A stretch of 64,000 bases of DNA from JACDER01 sp963717765 (GCA_963717765.1 CAVQWX010000004.1:1-64000); one strand, 5' to 3'; positions 35,771 to 44,387 are shown, numbered from the stretch's first letter. The notes: a model not told the origin generated them from the sequence alone. Made by a program: numbers and translations.

Positions 35771-36154
35771 GTGCCACAAGCCCAGGTCTTCATCGATCAT
35801 CTCACCGTTCCGGTTCGTGATCTGGAGGCGAGCGCGAGCTTCTACCGCCAGGCGCTCGCGCCGTTCGGAGTCGAGGAGATCGAGCTCGAGGGCGGCGTCG
35901 GCTGGGGACCGCCGGGCCGGGTCGACTTCTTCATCAGGCAGGGCGAGCCGTCTGCACCGCTGCATCTGGCCTTCGCCGCGCCGGACAGGGCGACAGTCGA
36001 TTCCTTCCACGCGGCGGCGGTGGGCGCTGGAGGCACGGACAATGGCGCTCCCGGGCCTAGGCCCCGCTACCACGAGAACTACTACGCCGGATACGTCATC
36101 GACCTCGATGGGCACAACGTCGAGGCCGTCTGCCATGGAGTGGAGCAGCCATGA
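35771..36154 (+). CDS. VOC-superfamily (glyoxalase-like) protein
   Basis: The protein has 127 residues and starts at GTG 35771. It has two beta-alpha-beta-beta-beta modules: FIDHLTVPVRDLEASASFYR with metal-type His, a middle Trp/Gly strand, PLHLAFAAPDRATVDSFHAA, and the ending YYAGYVIDLDGHNVEAVCHG with His and Glu-type ligands. Such proteins act as dioxygenases, lyases or resistance proteins. It overlaps the start of peptidase E copy 2 by ATGA, so the two are probably co-translated. Confidence 0.85.
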   Translation: MPQAQVFIDHLTVPVRDLEASASFYRQALAPFGVEEIELEGGVGWGPPGRVDFFIRQGEPSAPLHLAFAAPDRATVDSFHAAAVGAGGTDNGAPGPRPRYHENYYAGYVIDLDGHNVEAVCHGVEQP

Positions 36155-36810
36155 AGTTTCTTCTCACTTCCACCGGCATCCTGAACGCGAGCATCCAAGA
36201 CGCGCTGGTCGACCTGCTGGGCAAGCCGATTGCCGAGTCCAGCGCCCTCTGTATTCCCACCGGCGTGCAGCCCTTCCCCGGCGGGCCTGCACACGTCTAC
36301 CGGTTCGTCACCGGCCCGCTGTGCGGATTGGGTTGGAAGTCGTTGGGCGTGCTGGAGCTCACGGCGCTGCCCAGCATCAAGAAGGAATATTGGATGCCTG
36401 CCGTTCAGGAAGCTGACGCTCTGCTGGTCTGGGGCGGAAGTCCGTTGTATCTGTGCTACTGGATGCGGCAGTCGGGACTGGCCGACCTCTTGCCGTCGCT
36501 GCGACCCGAGACGGTCTACCTCGGCACGAGCGGTGGGGCGATGGTCGCAACTCCCGACTTCGGAGGAACGACCTACGACGACAGTGAGCCGCTCACAGGC
36601 AGCGATAAAGCGCTGGGACTGGTCGATTTCTCCTTGTTTCCGCACCTGGAGCGCGAGGACATGCCGGACACTTCCCTGGCCAACATCGAAAGATGGGCCG
36701 CCGGGATATCAGTACCGGCGTACGCGATCGACGATCAGACCGCCATCAAGGTGGTCGACGGCACTGTCGAAGTCGTCTCCGAGGGGCACTGGAAGCTGTT
36801 CGACCCCTAG
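36151..36810 (+). CDS. Peptidase E family (S51) protein, copy 2
   Basis: The protein has 219 residues; ATG 36151 overlaps the VOC stop. It is clearly paralogous to copies 1 and 3 (MKFLLTSTGILNASIQDALV, SSALCIPTGV, LGVLELTALPSI) but has diverged at the active site, with YLGTSGGAMVATP in place of GFSAGSM. The Ser is kept and the neighbouring Ala becomes Gly. A His remains in FSLFPHLEREDMPD. Substrate preference may therefore differ between the copies. Confidence 0.83.
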   Translation: MKFLLTSTGILNASIQDALVDLLGKPIAESSALCIPTGVQPFPGGPAHVYRFVTGPLCGLGWKSLGVLELTALPSIKKEYWMPAVQEADALLVWGGSPLYLCYWMRQSGLADLLPSLRPETVYLGTSGGAMVATPDFGGTTYDDSEPLTGSDKALGLVDFSLFPHLEREDMPDTSLANIERWAAGISVPAYAIDDQTAIKVVDGTVEVVSEGHWKLFDP

Positions 36811-36818
36811 GACCGAGA

Positions 36819-37220
36819 ATGCCGTTCACGCTCAGAAACATCAAGGAGGATCTGGAGGACATCGGCCCTGGGTTCGACGGCGCGCCGGACCTGGAGTTCC
36901 GCGCGGCGACCAAGGCGCTCGAGCTCGAGAAATCCGCCCTGAGCTACCAGCGCGTCCCGCCCGGCTATCGCTTTCCGTACGGCCACACGCACATGAAGCA
37001 AGAGGAGGTGTACGTGGTCCTGCGCGGGAGCGGCCGGATGAAAATCGACGACGAGATCGTCGAGCTCGAGGAATGGGACGCCGTGCGCGTGCCGCCCGGT
37101 ATGTGGCGAGGCTACGAGGCCGGCCCGGAGGGCCTCGAGATCGTCGTCATCGGCGCGCCCAATCTCGGCGAGGATCCGCGCGAAGACGTCGATGGCCGGC
37201 GCGACTGGTGGGCTGACTAG
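36819..37220 (+). CDS. Cupin-domain protein
   Basis: The protein has 133 residues from ATG 36819. The single cupin barrel has motif 1 YGHTHMKQEEVYVVLRGSG with a His pair and Glu metal ligands, and motif 2 with VPPGMWRGYEAGPEG, in which the usual motif-2 His is replaced (MWRG). The protein may bind a metal weakly or serve as a dioxygenase or isomerase. It follows peptidase E copy 2 at eight bases and is probably co-transcribed. Confidence 0.8.
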   Translation: MPFTLRNIKEDLEDIGPGFDGAPDLEFRAATKALELEKSALSYQRVPPGYRFPYGHTHMKQEEVYVVLRGSGRMKIDDEIVELEEWDAVRVPPGMWRGYEAGPEGLEIVVIGAPNLGEDPREDVDGRRDWWAD

Positions 37221-37244
37221 GACCGACCAAGACCGACCAAAGAC

Positions 37245-37565
37245 CTAGGCTTTGGTCGAAGCGATGATCGACTGCCCGCGCGTGCCCGCGCACTGAATCT
37301 CGCGACGAGCACCCTTGACCGCGCCGAGGCACCCCATCCCGAAGTACTTGCCGCGGTAATGAGTGAACTTGTGAACCGGCTTCGGTGCAAGCGTCCGCAC
37401 AACGCTCCGCGCCTTCGGGCACGCCAGAACGGTCGCGACAACGTGCCACGTTCGTCCGCCCGCCTTGAGCTTCCCGCAGTTGGCGATCGTCAGCGGGCCG
37501 GCCGTAGCCGACGTGGCGGCAATCATCAACCCGAGAACGGCTGCGGCGATCAACGCCTTCTTCAT
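37245..37565 (-). CDS. Small secreted cysteine-containing protein
   Basis: The protein has 106 residues with a clear signal peptide (KKALIAAAVLGLMIAATSATA). The mature part is ~83 residues, basic, with four Cys (NCGKLK, LACPKA, MGCLGA, IQCAGT) likely forming two disulfides. An AGGGAAGGAGAG sequence precedes the ATG. No family is recognised. It stands between the plus-strand cupin and the inverted peptidase E copy 3. Confidence 0.7.
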   Translation of the reverse strand: MKKALIAAAVLGLMIAATSATAGPLTIANCGKLKAGGRTWHVVATVLACPKARSVVRTLAPKPVHKFTHYRGKYFGMGCLGAVKGARREIQCAGTRGQSIIASTKA

Positions 37566-37648
37566 GTCTCTCCTTCCCTTGGGATGCGTCCGACGAGTTG
37601 GAACAGGCTCGCCTTCTTTGCAGTCGAGATCGTATGCCCCTCCCCGCG

Positions 37649-38317
37649 TTACGGAGTGAACAGCTTCCAGTGCCCCTCGGAGACGACTTCGACAGTGCCG
37701 TCGACCACCATGATCGCGGTCTCATCGTCGATCGCGTACGCGGGCACCTGCATACCGGCGGCCCACTTTTCTGCGTCGGCCATGGTGTTCTCCGGCAGAT
37801 CCTCGTGATCCAGGTGCGGAAAGATCGCGAAATCAACCAGCCCCAGCGTCTTGTCGCCACCGCTGGGCGGAGTCCAGCGTACGAAGTCCTCCCCGATGTG
37901 GGGGGCCATGACCATGCTCCCGGCGCTCAGTCCGACGTAGACCGTCTCGCGCAGAGACGGGAAAAGGTCCGCCAGTCCGGACTGCCGCATCCAGTGGCAC
38001 AGATACATCGGATCCCCGCCGTTCACGAGCAGGACGTCCGTCTCCCGGACCATGGGGACCCAGTTCTCTTCACCGATGCTGGGCAACGCGCTGAGCTCCA
38101 ACACGCCCAACGACGTCCAACCGAGCTCGCACATGGGGCAGCGGGGCTCTTGTCCGGCGATGAAGTTCCATGCCTGGCCGGCACCGCCCGGGTTGGCGTA
38201 CGACGCGGTGGGGATGCACAGGGCGCTCGACTCGGCAATCGGTTTCCCCAGTAGCCCGACTAGCGCGTCCTGGATGCTCGTATTCTTGATGCCTGCGGAA
38301 GTGAGAAGAAGCCTCAT
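37649..38317 (-). CDS. Peptidase E family (S51) protein, copy 3
   Basis: The protein has 222 residues on the opposite strand to copies 1 and 2. It is very similar to copy 1: it starts RLLLTSAGIKNTSIQDALVG, has active-site YVGLSAGSMVMAP, then FAIFPHLDHEDLPENTMADA, and ends DGTVEVVSEGHWKLFTP. All recognisable catalytic features are intact. Three paralogues within 3.2 kb suggest recent local duplication with one inversion. Confidence 0.85.
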   Translation of the reverse strand: MRLLLTSAGIKNTSIQDALVGLLGKPIAESSALCIPTASYANPGGAGQAWNFIAGQEPRCPMCELGWTSLGVLELSALPSIGEENWVPMVRETDVLLVNGGDPMYLCHWMRQSGLADLFPSLRETVYVGLSAGSMVMAPHIGEDFVRWTPPSGGDKTLGLVDFAIFPHLDHEDLPENTMADAEKWAAGMQVPAYAIDDETAIMVVDGTVEVVSEGHWKLFTP

Positions 38318-38356
38318 TTGCCTCCCCGTGTCGGTGTCGGGGCAAGGTACACGCGC

Positions 38357-38791
38357 TCATGCCGGGCGACGAACGATCGCCATCAGCGTCGCCGTCAGCG
38401 TCGCCACATGTTTCTCCTCGCCGTCGCTCATAGTCACGGCGTCGCCGCGGCATACCGTCAACGTCCGCCCGCTACGGAGAACTCGCCCGCGCGCAACAAG
38501 CTGCTCGCCCGCTGCGGGCGCAAGCAGGTTGATCTTGAACTCCACCGTAAGCACCTCTGCGTTGGCCTCCATCGTCGTGAGTGCGGCGTAGCCGCACGCG
38601 CTATCGGCTGCGCCGGCCACTACGCCGGCGTGGATGTATCCGTCCTGCTGCGTGAGGCGCTCGCTGAAGGGCAGCACGATGTCCACCTCGCCCGCCGCGA
38701 CATGGACGAGCTCGGCCCCGATCGCTGTCATGTAACCCTGGCGGGCGAAGCTACGGCGAATCCGCGCCTCCATGTCGCCGTCCACCCTCAA
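38357..38791 (-). CDS. PaaI-type hotdog thioesterase
   Basis: The protein has 144 residues. The hotdog fold shows YIHAGVVAGAADSACGYAAL (the central helix with the HAGV signature of PaaI-type enzymes), LTVEFKINLLAPAAGEQLVA and GRVLRSGRTLTVCRGDAV. Such enzymes hydrolyse acyl-CoA thioesters in the cytosol. It lies five bases downstream of the RidA gene and is probably co-transcribed with it. Confidence 0.87.
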   Translation of the reverse strand: MRVDGDMEARIRRSFARQGYMTAIGAELVHVAAGEVDIVLPFSERLTQQDGYIHAGVVAGAADSACGYAALTTMEANAEVLTVEFKINLLAPAAGEQLVARGRVLRSGRTLTVCRGDAVTMSDGEEKHVATLTATLMAIVRRPA

Positions 38792-38796
38792 AGTCC

Positions 38797-39183
38797 TCAG
38801 GTTGGTCTACCGAGGAACGCGGTCATGCGGATCGAGACGAGGACACCGGGAATCTCGACGCCGAGCTTGGCGACGTAGCGAGCCGGCGGGTCAGCCGGGA
38901 ACCAGGTCGCGTACTCCTCGTTCATGCCCGCGAAGTCCGAGGGGTTGGCCAGTAGAACGCCGACCTCGACGACGTCGTCGAGCGTGCCGCCCGCTGCTTC
39001 TATGACCGCCTGACAGTTACGGAGCGCCTGCCGTGTCTGTTCCTGAATCGTCGGGCCGGCGAGCCCTCCGATGCTCTCATCGATGCCAACGAAACCCGAG
39101 ACGTGAACGTGCTCGCCGGCCCTCACCGCCTGGCTGTACAACGGCGAGCTGGGAGCGTTTGGTGTGTTGACGATCTCGCGCAT
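38797..39183 (-). CDS. RidA/YjgF-family enamine/imine deaminase
   Basis: The protein has 128 residues. The family pattern is visible: NAPSSPLYSQAVRAGEHVHV then SGFVGID, QTRQALRNCQAVIEAAGGTL then DDVVEVGVLL, and PARYVAKLGVEIPGVLVSI. The usual catalytic Arg before the last strand is replaced by the KLGVEIPG segment, so activity is uncertain; the general role is removal of reactive enamines. It is followed closely by the PaaI gene. Confidence 0.85.
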   Translation of the reverse strand: MREIVNTPNAPSSPLYSQAVRAGEHVHVSGFVGIDESIGGLAGPTIQEQTRQALRNCQAVIEAAGGTLDDVVEVGVLLANPSDFAGMNEEYATWFPADPPARYVAKLGVEIPGVLVSIRMTAFLGRPT

Positions 39184-39232
39184 GCGCGCAAGGATGACTC
39201 AGCCGTCCGTCGCTGTCCAGGCCAGCTGCGGA

Positions 39233-40388
39233 TCAGACGTAGTCGAGGATCGGCATCCCCTTCCACCCCTCGAGACAGTCTGAGAGGTAAAGGGCGACGC
39301 CGATGTCTCCGGTCCACAAGGAGTAGCGCGGCTGCGCGCGCTCGACCTGCTCGAGCGCATGCGTCGCAAACGCGCGCGCGCGATCGAGCCAGCCAGCGCT
39401 CGTCGCCTGTTCGCGCGTAGAGCGTCAGGAAAGCGCAGCGTCCGGCCGTGCCGTGGCAGAGACCTGCGCCTTTACGCAGCGGGCCGGCTTGCCACACGAG
39501 CTCGCCCGCCGCCTCGAGGAGGGCATCCGTTGTCTCTTCACGCGGGAGGCCGGCGAGGCTCGTGATCAATCCGGGCGCTCCGTGGCACCACTGCACGCGG
39601 ATCGGGAACAGCTCCGCCCAATAGGGATCCGCGGCCGTTGGCCAGTTCGCCATGTCTCCATCGCGGAGCGCCAGCGTTGCGGCTGTCTCGGCGGCCGCAC
39701 GCTCGAGCTCGGCCGTCCGCTCGCGTCCGAGAAGCTCCTCGCCTCGGAGGAGTGAATGCACGTTCGACGCGAAGCCGTGTCCGGCACCGACGCTGCGGAT
39801 CAGGCGCCCGCGCCGGTACTGGATCCAGATCCGGCATCCAAGTTCGGGGTCGGGGCGGAACTCCTCCCATACGACCTGAGCGCACCTGCTCCACAGCTTC
39901 CTCCAGCGGGGATTGCGCGTAGTCTCGTACAGGTGAAGCGCCGCGAGCATCGTCCCGGGCGCGCCGTTGAACAGCTCGTGCTCGGGGTTGCGGATGTTGC
40001 CGGCGACCAGCTCGAACAGGCGCTCCTCTTTGTCGGCGCTCGGGGCGAGGCGCCAGGAGACGAGCAACACGCCGGTTTCGCCCCGGCGTAAGCCCGGTGA
40101 GTCTGGAATATCGGGCTCGAGGAGATGGCTCTCGTACAGGCCGGCCGCTCCGATTCCGGCGCCGAGCCGATCGAGCGCCCACAGGATTCCGGCCGCTCCG
40201 ATCCACAGCGAGAGGTCCCGCTTCGACGGAATGCCGAGCTCGTCCAGGGGGTTGCGCGGCCAGAAGCGCCCGGGCGTGTAGGCATCTGTAGCGCCCGTGA
40301 CGATGCGCTCGATGGCCTCCCGCGCACGATCCTGATTCCATTCCGAGCTCGTCACGGGCTCATGTTCAGCGGGGTCGAAGAGCCGCAC
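39233..40388 (-). CDS. LanC-like protein (one frameshift)
   Basis: The protein has about 385 residues of the lanthionine-synthetase C-like alpha/alpha-barrel family. Zinc ligands are visible as Cys in VQWCHGAPGLITSL and Cys-His in GAGLCHGTAGRCAFLTLYAR; other repeats have HELFNGAPGTMLAALHLYE and SVGAGHGFASNVHSLL. A one-base slip in a GCGCGCGCG run near 39380 shifts the end. The true tail, YSLWTGDIGVALYLSDCLEG and so on, reads in the next frame and stops at 39233-39235. No precursor peptide or dehydratase gene is nearby, so it resembles stand-alone LanCL proteins that add glutathione or thiols to dehydroamino acids. Confidence 0.8.
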
Positions 40389-40430
40389 GGGTGGGAGCCT
40401 AGATCCAGATCCCGGGCCTGGTGCTCGAGC

Positions 40431-41249
40431 TCACCGGGTGCAGGCCGTGAGGGGTGGGCCTCCTCCGCTCGGAGCTACCGGGTAAGCACTGGCGTAACAG
40501 GCGACGACATTCCCGTGCGCGTCGAGACCGGCAATCGAATCAACTGACAGAAACACATCGATGAAGTTGATCCCGGCTGGTAGTTGTGCGGCGAAGAAGC
40601 GGACCGGCCGATACCAACCGACCTTCTTCCACATCGCAGCATCGCTGGCCGGTACGCGCAGCTCCGTCCCGTTGCGGAAGTGAATCACCACGAGCCGCGC
40701 TGTTTCGACAATGGGGCCCGCGATCCACTTCGGGTAGGAGCGATCGGAAGACGCGCCGGCCCTCCAATCGACCGTCGGTATTTCGAGGCCCGCGCGCGGC
40801 GGTCGTATACCGACGATCGATCCACAGCCTCCCCCGAGGGCAGTGCCGCCCCTCGGCGAGTCTTCGAAGGTGATCGACCAACATACTCCGGCTGCGGAGA
40901 CGTACGCGACCAGGTTCCAGGGATGCCCGTCCCAGGACCCCCGGGTCACGACGACCGGTTTGTTCAGCGGCCGAGGCGTACCCGACCACCACCCGTTCAC
41001 GGTGGCGAGCGCACCGAGTGGGATGAGAATCGCCGCGAGCACCGCGGCAGCCACGAGCAACCGCTTCGTCCCGGTCCACGGCCTGCGATCGAGGCTGCCC
41101 AAACGTGTGGGCGCCGGAGGCGATCCGTTGGTCGGGGCAGCAGCGAGCACGTCAGCTCGTGTGAGCACGTCCTCCCACCCCGGACCCGAGGCCGGGACAT
41201 CGGGCGATAGTTCGTCAAGCAGTGCCGATAGAGATGCGAGTCGGCTCAT
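40431..41249 (-). CDS. Membrane protein, probable anti-sigma factor
   Basis: The protein has 272 residues. A cytosolic N-terminus of ~63 residues, one transmembrane helix (RLLVAAAVLAAILIPLGALA) and an extracytoplasmic C-terminal domain with several Cys (GVCWSI, GGCGSI, VACYAS) are visible. The ATG at 41249 overlaps the sigma-factor stop (ATGA), the arrangement typical of ECF sigma/anti-sigma pairs. No zinc-containing ZAS motif is seen, so the anti-sigma role rests mainly on position and topology. Confidence 0.65.
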   Translation of the reverse strand: MSRLASLSALLDELSPDVPASGPGWEDVLTRADVLAAAPTNGSPPAPTRLGSLDRRPWTGTKRLLVAAAVLAAILIPLGALATVNGWWSGTPRPLNKPVVVTRGSWDGHPWNLVAYVSAAGVCWSITFEDSPRGGTALGGGCGSIVGIRPPRAGLEIPTVDWRAGASSDRSYPKWIAGPIVETARLVVIHFRNGTELRVPASDAAMWKKVGWYRPVRFFAAQLPAGINFIDVFLSVDSIAGLDAHGNVVACYASAYPVAPSGGGPPLTACTR

Positions 41250-41749
41250 GTAGGTACCTCCGCAAGCAGGCGGCGCAAGCTCTCTCGCGCCTGGTTCAAG
41301 GTCGCGCCGACCGTTCCGGTGCTGAGCTGGAGCGCGTCTGCAATTGCGACGTAGTCGAGGTCGGCGTAGTACCGAAGAAAGACGACGAGCCTCTGCCGCT
41401 CGGGGAGGCGTGCAACGGCGCGACGGAGCCCGGCCTGCTCGCCGCCATACGTGCTCCCATCTGAGGTTGGATCTCGATGCTCGCCGTGTGACGATTCCGT
41501 TGCGCGCACGCGAGCGGCCGCGTCGCGCGCTGCCGTCACGACGATTCGCCAGAGCCAGCCCTCGAGACTGCCGTCGCGGCGGAACTCCGCACGGCGGTGG
41601 ACTGCCCGTGCGAAGGCATCCTGAACAGCATCACATCCTCCGTCACGGCTTCCGGTGATCGCCGTTGCGACGCGCTGTAGCTTGGCGAGGTCGCGTCGAT
41701 AGATCGCCTCGATTTCGCCCAATTTGGCCCCGGCGTCCGGTCGGCTCAT
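41246..41749 (-). CDS. ECF-type RNA polymerase sigma factor
   Basis: The protein has about 167 residues from ATG 41749 (MSRPDAGAKLGEI); a TTG at 41767 would add six. The sigma-70 region 2 portion includes AVQDAFARAVHRRAEFRRDG and SLEGWLWRIVVTAARDAAAR. Region 4 is RLPERQRLVVFLRYYADLDY and AIADALQLSTGTVGATLNQA, a helix-turn-helix for the -35 element. It is co-translated with the downstream membrane protein and probably responds to an envelope signal. Confidence 0.88.
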   Translation of the reverse strand: MSRPDAGAKLGEIEAIYRRDLAKLQRVATAITGSRDGGCDAVQDAFARAVHRRAEFRRDGSLEGWLWRIVVTAARDAAARVRATESSHGEHRDPTSDGSTYGGEQAGLRRAVARLPERQRLVVFLRYYADLDYVAIADALQLSTGTVGATLNQARESLRRLLAEVPT

Positions 41750-41896
41750 CAGTACATGACGGTTCAATCGCTGCGTTTTCTTTAGACGTCGTCGCGTGCG
41801 ATTGTTCCCTCCGTCACCTCACCGGAGTGGTGATGCGTGGCTCACTCTTGTCCGGCTCACCGACTGAGCCGGGCTAGAAAGGCTTGCTCGGTCGTC

Positions 41897-42796
41897 CTAT
41901 GCCTGCTCCGAGGTGGCGAAGAAGTCGATGAGCAGTTGGTTGACGCGTTCAGCCTCGTCGTGATGTACCCAGTGCGACGCGTCTGCTAGTCGCTCGACGC
42001 GGTCGAGGTTCGGCACGTCGTCGCGGTGCGGCTCGGCCAGGTCGGAGCCGAGGTAGGAATCGCGCTCCCCCCAGATGACCAGCGTCGGCGCCGGAAGCGG
42101 GCGAAGCTTTGCTGCGGCTTCCTTCTGAGACTGCCTGACCGACGCGCGGTAGTAGTTGATCATCCCGGCGGCCGCCCCTGGCTGCGACCACGCCTCGACG
42201 TAGCGTTCCATTTCCGGGTCGGTGTACGGCGGGCTCGCGTCGTGCAGGAAGTGCCGGAAAAAGTGCCAGTCACGGAGGTGAACGACCTCCTCCGGTAGTG
42301 CGGGCGTCGCGAAGAAGAAGAAGTACCAGGACCTCCGGAGCTGGCTCGGGTGTTTCAGTCCTTCCGAGAGCTTGCGCGGATGCGCCGCGTTGAGGATCGC
42401 GAGCCGGTCGACGACCTCCGGATGATTCATCGCGACGGTCCAGGCGATGCTTCCGCCCCAGTCGTGACCGACCAAGAACGCGGACTCGGCACCGAGCCCT
42501 CCGATGAAGCCGCGGATGTCGTCGGCGAGCAGGTCGACGCCGTAGGCCTCGAAGCCCTCCGGCTTCGACGACAGGTTGATGCCGCGCGTGTCGGGTGCGA
42601 CGACCCGAAAACCAGCAGCCGCGAGCGGCGCGATCTGCAGCCGCCAACCGAACCAGAACTCTGGGAAGCCGTGCAGGAGAACGATCAGCGGCCCGTCACC
42701 TGCCTCGACGTAGTGCAGGCTCTGATCGCCGATCTCGGCGTAACCCTCCCGAAGCTCAGTTCCGACGTCGGGGAGCGGGCTGGAGGTGGTGGCCAT
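41897..42796 (-). CDS. Alpha/beta hydrolase, epoxide-hydrolase-like
   Basis: The protein has 299 residues from ATG 42796 (MATTSSPLPDVG) with AGGTCCTC-type spacing upstream. The oxyanion motif is LLHGFPEFWFGWRLQ, the nucleophile Asp is in LVGHDWGGSIAWTVA, and the catalytic His is in DASHWVHHDEAERVNQLL. A cap domain with Tyr residues (SWYFFFFATPALPEE, MINYYRASVRQSQKE) fits epoxide hydrolases or haloalkane-dehalogenase relatives. It is a cytosolic enzyme. Confidence 0.88.
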   Translation of the reverse strand: MATTSSPLPDVGTELREGYAEIGDQSLHYVEAGDGPLIVLLHGFPEFWFGWRLQIAPLAAAGFRVVAPDTRGINLSSKPEGFEAYGVDLLADDIRGFIGGLGAESAFLVGHDWGGSIAWTVAMNHPEVVDRLAILNAAHPRKLSEGLKHPSQLRRSWYFFFFATPALPEEVVHLRDWHFFRHFLHDASPPYTDPEMERYVEAWSQPGAAAGMINYYRASVRQSQKEAAAKLRPLPAPTLVIWGERDSYLGSDLAEPHRDDVPNLDRVERLADASHWVHHDEAERVNQLLIDFFATSEQA

Positions 42797-42885
42797 GAGG
42801 ACCTCCCGTGGGTAGGGGACTCGAGCTCGACAGTACACCTGCCTGTCTGGAGAAGCAACGCCCCCACAGGCAAGCTGACTCACGA

Positions 42886-42921
42886 CCCATCGGAGCCCGC
42901 ATCTCGGCGGGCTCCGATGGG
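42886..42921 (-). terminator. Strong 15-base-pair hairpin downstream of the cupin gene
   Basis: 42886-42900 and 42907-42921 are perfect inverted repeats (CCCATCGGAGCCCGC) around a six-base loop. The hairpin lies 12 bases beyond the stop of the minus-strand cupin gene at 42934 and before the hydrolase start. There is no U-tract, but the position and perfect pairing indicate an intrinsic terminator. Confidence 0.7.
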
Positions 42922-42933
42922 GACTCAGGCGAG

Positions 42934-43401
42934 TTATTCCTCGATGGGGATGTCGAAGCGGGTGATGATGCCCGGGTCGCCGCCCCTTGCGAGTAGCTCC
43001 GGATCGGGATCCCGTGTCGCGACCCACGCGTAGCCGTGTTCGGGATAGGCGACTACGTCGGGGAAGCCCCCGGCACTGATAGCGAGGATCTCAGCGGGCT
43101 CGTCAGTCGGATTGCTGAATGCGTGCAGCCCGGCCCGTCCCTCCGGGCAGAAGACGAAGTCTCCCGGGGCTAGCGTCTCTTCGCCCTGCGGGTTCCGGAA
43201 CACGGGTCGGCCGCTGAGGACGAAGAACATCTCCTCGGCCCCGAAATGCATGTGGATGCGGTCCTCCTGCGCACCCGGAGCGAGCCGGTACAGCGTCGCC
43301 CCCATTCGAGCGTCGTCCGGTCGCCAAAACACTCGGTGCCGCGTTCCAGTCTCGTCGCTGTCTCCGTCCCAGACGCCGGAGAAAAGGTTCTGTCGTGTCA
43401 T
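42934..43401 (-). CDS. Cupin-domain protein
   Basis: The protein has 155 residues from ATG 43401 (MTRQNLFSGVWDGD). Cupin motif 1 is HMHFGAEEMFFVLSGRPVFR with two His and a Glu. Motif 2 is LAPGDFVFCPEGRAGLHAFS, with a His before the last strand, giving a complete metal site. The C-terminal tail is long and polar (YAWVATRDPDPELLARG). A cytosolic metal-dependent oxygenase or isomerase of unknown substrate, or a sugar-binding protein, is likely. Confidence 0.82.
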   Translation of the reverse strand: MTRQNLFSGVWDGDSDETGTRHRVFWRPDDARMGATLYRLAPGAQEDRIHMHFGAEEMFFVLSGRPVFRNPQGEETLAPGDFVFCPEGRAGLHAFSNPTDEPAEILAISAGGFPDVVAYPEHGYAWVATRDPDPELLARGGDPGIITRFDIPIEE

Positions 43402-43606
43402 TGCAGTGTTCCTCCCAGGTTCGTAGCGGTGAACGCGCAGCCGCAGAAGCCTGCGCTGCAGGCTCGACATGCTGCGCCAGGCACAACGCGGCCGCTGGCC
43501 GCGTGAGACCGCTACCTCCTCGCCGGATACACGGGAAGGATCCTAGATGGAGCGGTTAGCTCCACGGTCATGTTCCGAGCGATCGCTCAGGAGCCGACGA
43601 GAGTCA

Positions 43607-44350
43607 CTACGTCGTTTGTCCTCCGTCGACGACAAGTGCGGCGCCTACGACGAAGCTCGCGGCATCCGAACAGAGCCAGACGACAGTCTCAGCAATCTCC
43701 TCCGGCCTCGCCATCCTTCCGACCGGCTCCTGGGCAATCGCGGCCTGACGCCCCTCACTCGTATCGCCGGTGAAGCGCGCCATCATCGCGGTATCGACCA
43801 TGCCCGGGCAGACAGCGTTGATACGAATGTTCCTACCGGCATAGTCGAGCGCTGCCGACTTCGTGAGACCGACGACTCCGTGCTTTGCAGCGGCGTAAGC
43901 GGCCTGGCCAGGGAATCCCTTGACCCCCGCTCCGGAGGACGTGTTCACGATCGCGCCCCCGCCTTGCGCGAGCATCAGCGGGATCTCGTGTTTCATGCAC
44001 AGGAACACGCCGCCGAGGTTGACCCGGACGATCCTGTCCCATTCTTCCTCGGCTATGTCGGCCGCGGCCACTTGCGGCTGTTCGACGCCCGCGTTGTTGA
44101 ACGCTGCATCGAGGCGACCGAGCTCGCTCATCACGCTCTGCAGCGCAGTTTCCACTTCGTCACTCCGAGTCACGTTGCATTGGACCGCAAGCGATCGGAC
44201 CCCGATGTTCTCAACCTGCCGGGCCGTCTCCCGGTTCGCTTCCTCGGCGACGTCGGCCACGGCAACGTCGGCTCCCTCACGTGCGAAAGCCAGTGCTGTC
44301 GCGCGGCCGATGCCACTCCCGGCGCCGGTGACGAACGCGACCCTGTTCAC
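43607..44350 (-). CDS. Short-chain dehydrogenase/reductase
   Basis: The protein has about 247 residues. The Rossmann glycine motif is VTGAGSGIGRATALA, with AFNNAGVEQPQ, and the catalytic Ser, Tyr and Lys are in IVNTSSGAGV and AAYAAAKHGVVGL. The acidic residue after the second strand suggests NAD(H) preference. The start is taken at GTG 44350 because the Rossmann fold begins there; GTG 44380 is an alternative closer to the upstream stop. It follows the cupin-TPR gene. Confidence 0.88.
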   Translation of the reverse strand: MNRVAFVTGAGSGIGRATALAFAREGADVAVADVAEEANRETARQVENIGVRSLAVQCNVTRSDEVETALQSVMSELGRLDAAFNNAGVEQPQVAAADIAEEEWDRIVRVNLGGVFLCMKHEIPLMLAQGGGAIVNTSSGAGVKGFPGQAAYAAAKHGVVGLTKSAALDYAGRNIRINAVCPGMVDTAMMARFTGDTSEGRQAAIAQEPVGRMARPEEIAETVVWLCSDAASFVVGAALVVDGGQTT

Positions 44351-44387
44351 AAAACCGCCGCCGCCTCCCTGTGCGCTCACCCTCGAG

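Larger units (their letters stand above)
35760..37225 (+). repeat. CTAGGACCG repeated at three consecutive gene junctions
   Basis: CTAGGACCG occurs at 35760-35768, 36807-36815 and 37217-37225. In each case it overlaps the TAG stop of a gene (peptidase E copy 1, peptidase E copy 2, cupin). In the first two it also supplies the AGGA ribosome-binding sequence for the next gene. The span given covers the three copies, not a continuous repeat. It may mark the ends of duplicated cassettes. Confidence 0.45.

Noticed and set aside
37221..37245. GACCGACCAA tandem copies as a regulatory repeat
   Set aside because: Only two short copies are present, adjacent to the CTAGGACCG junction; too little to call.
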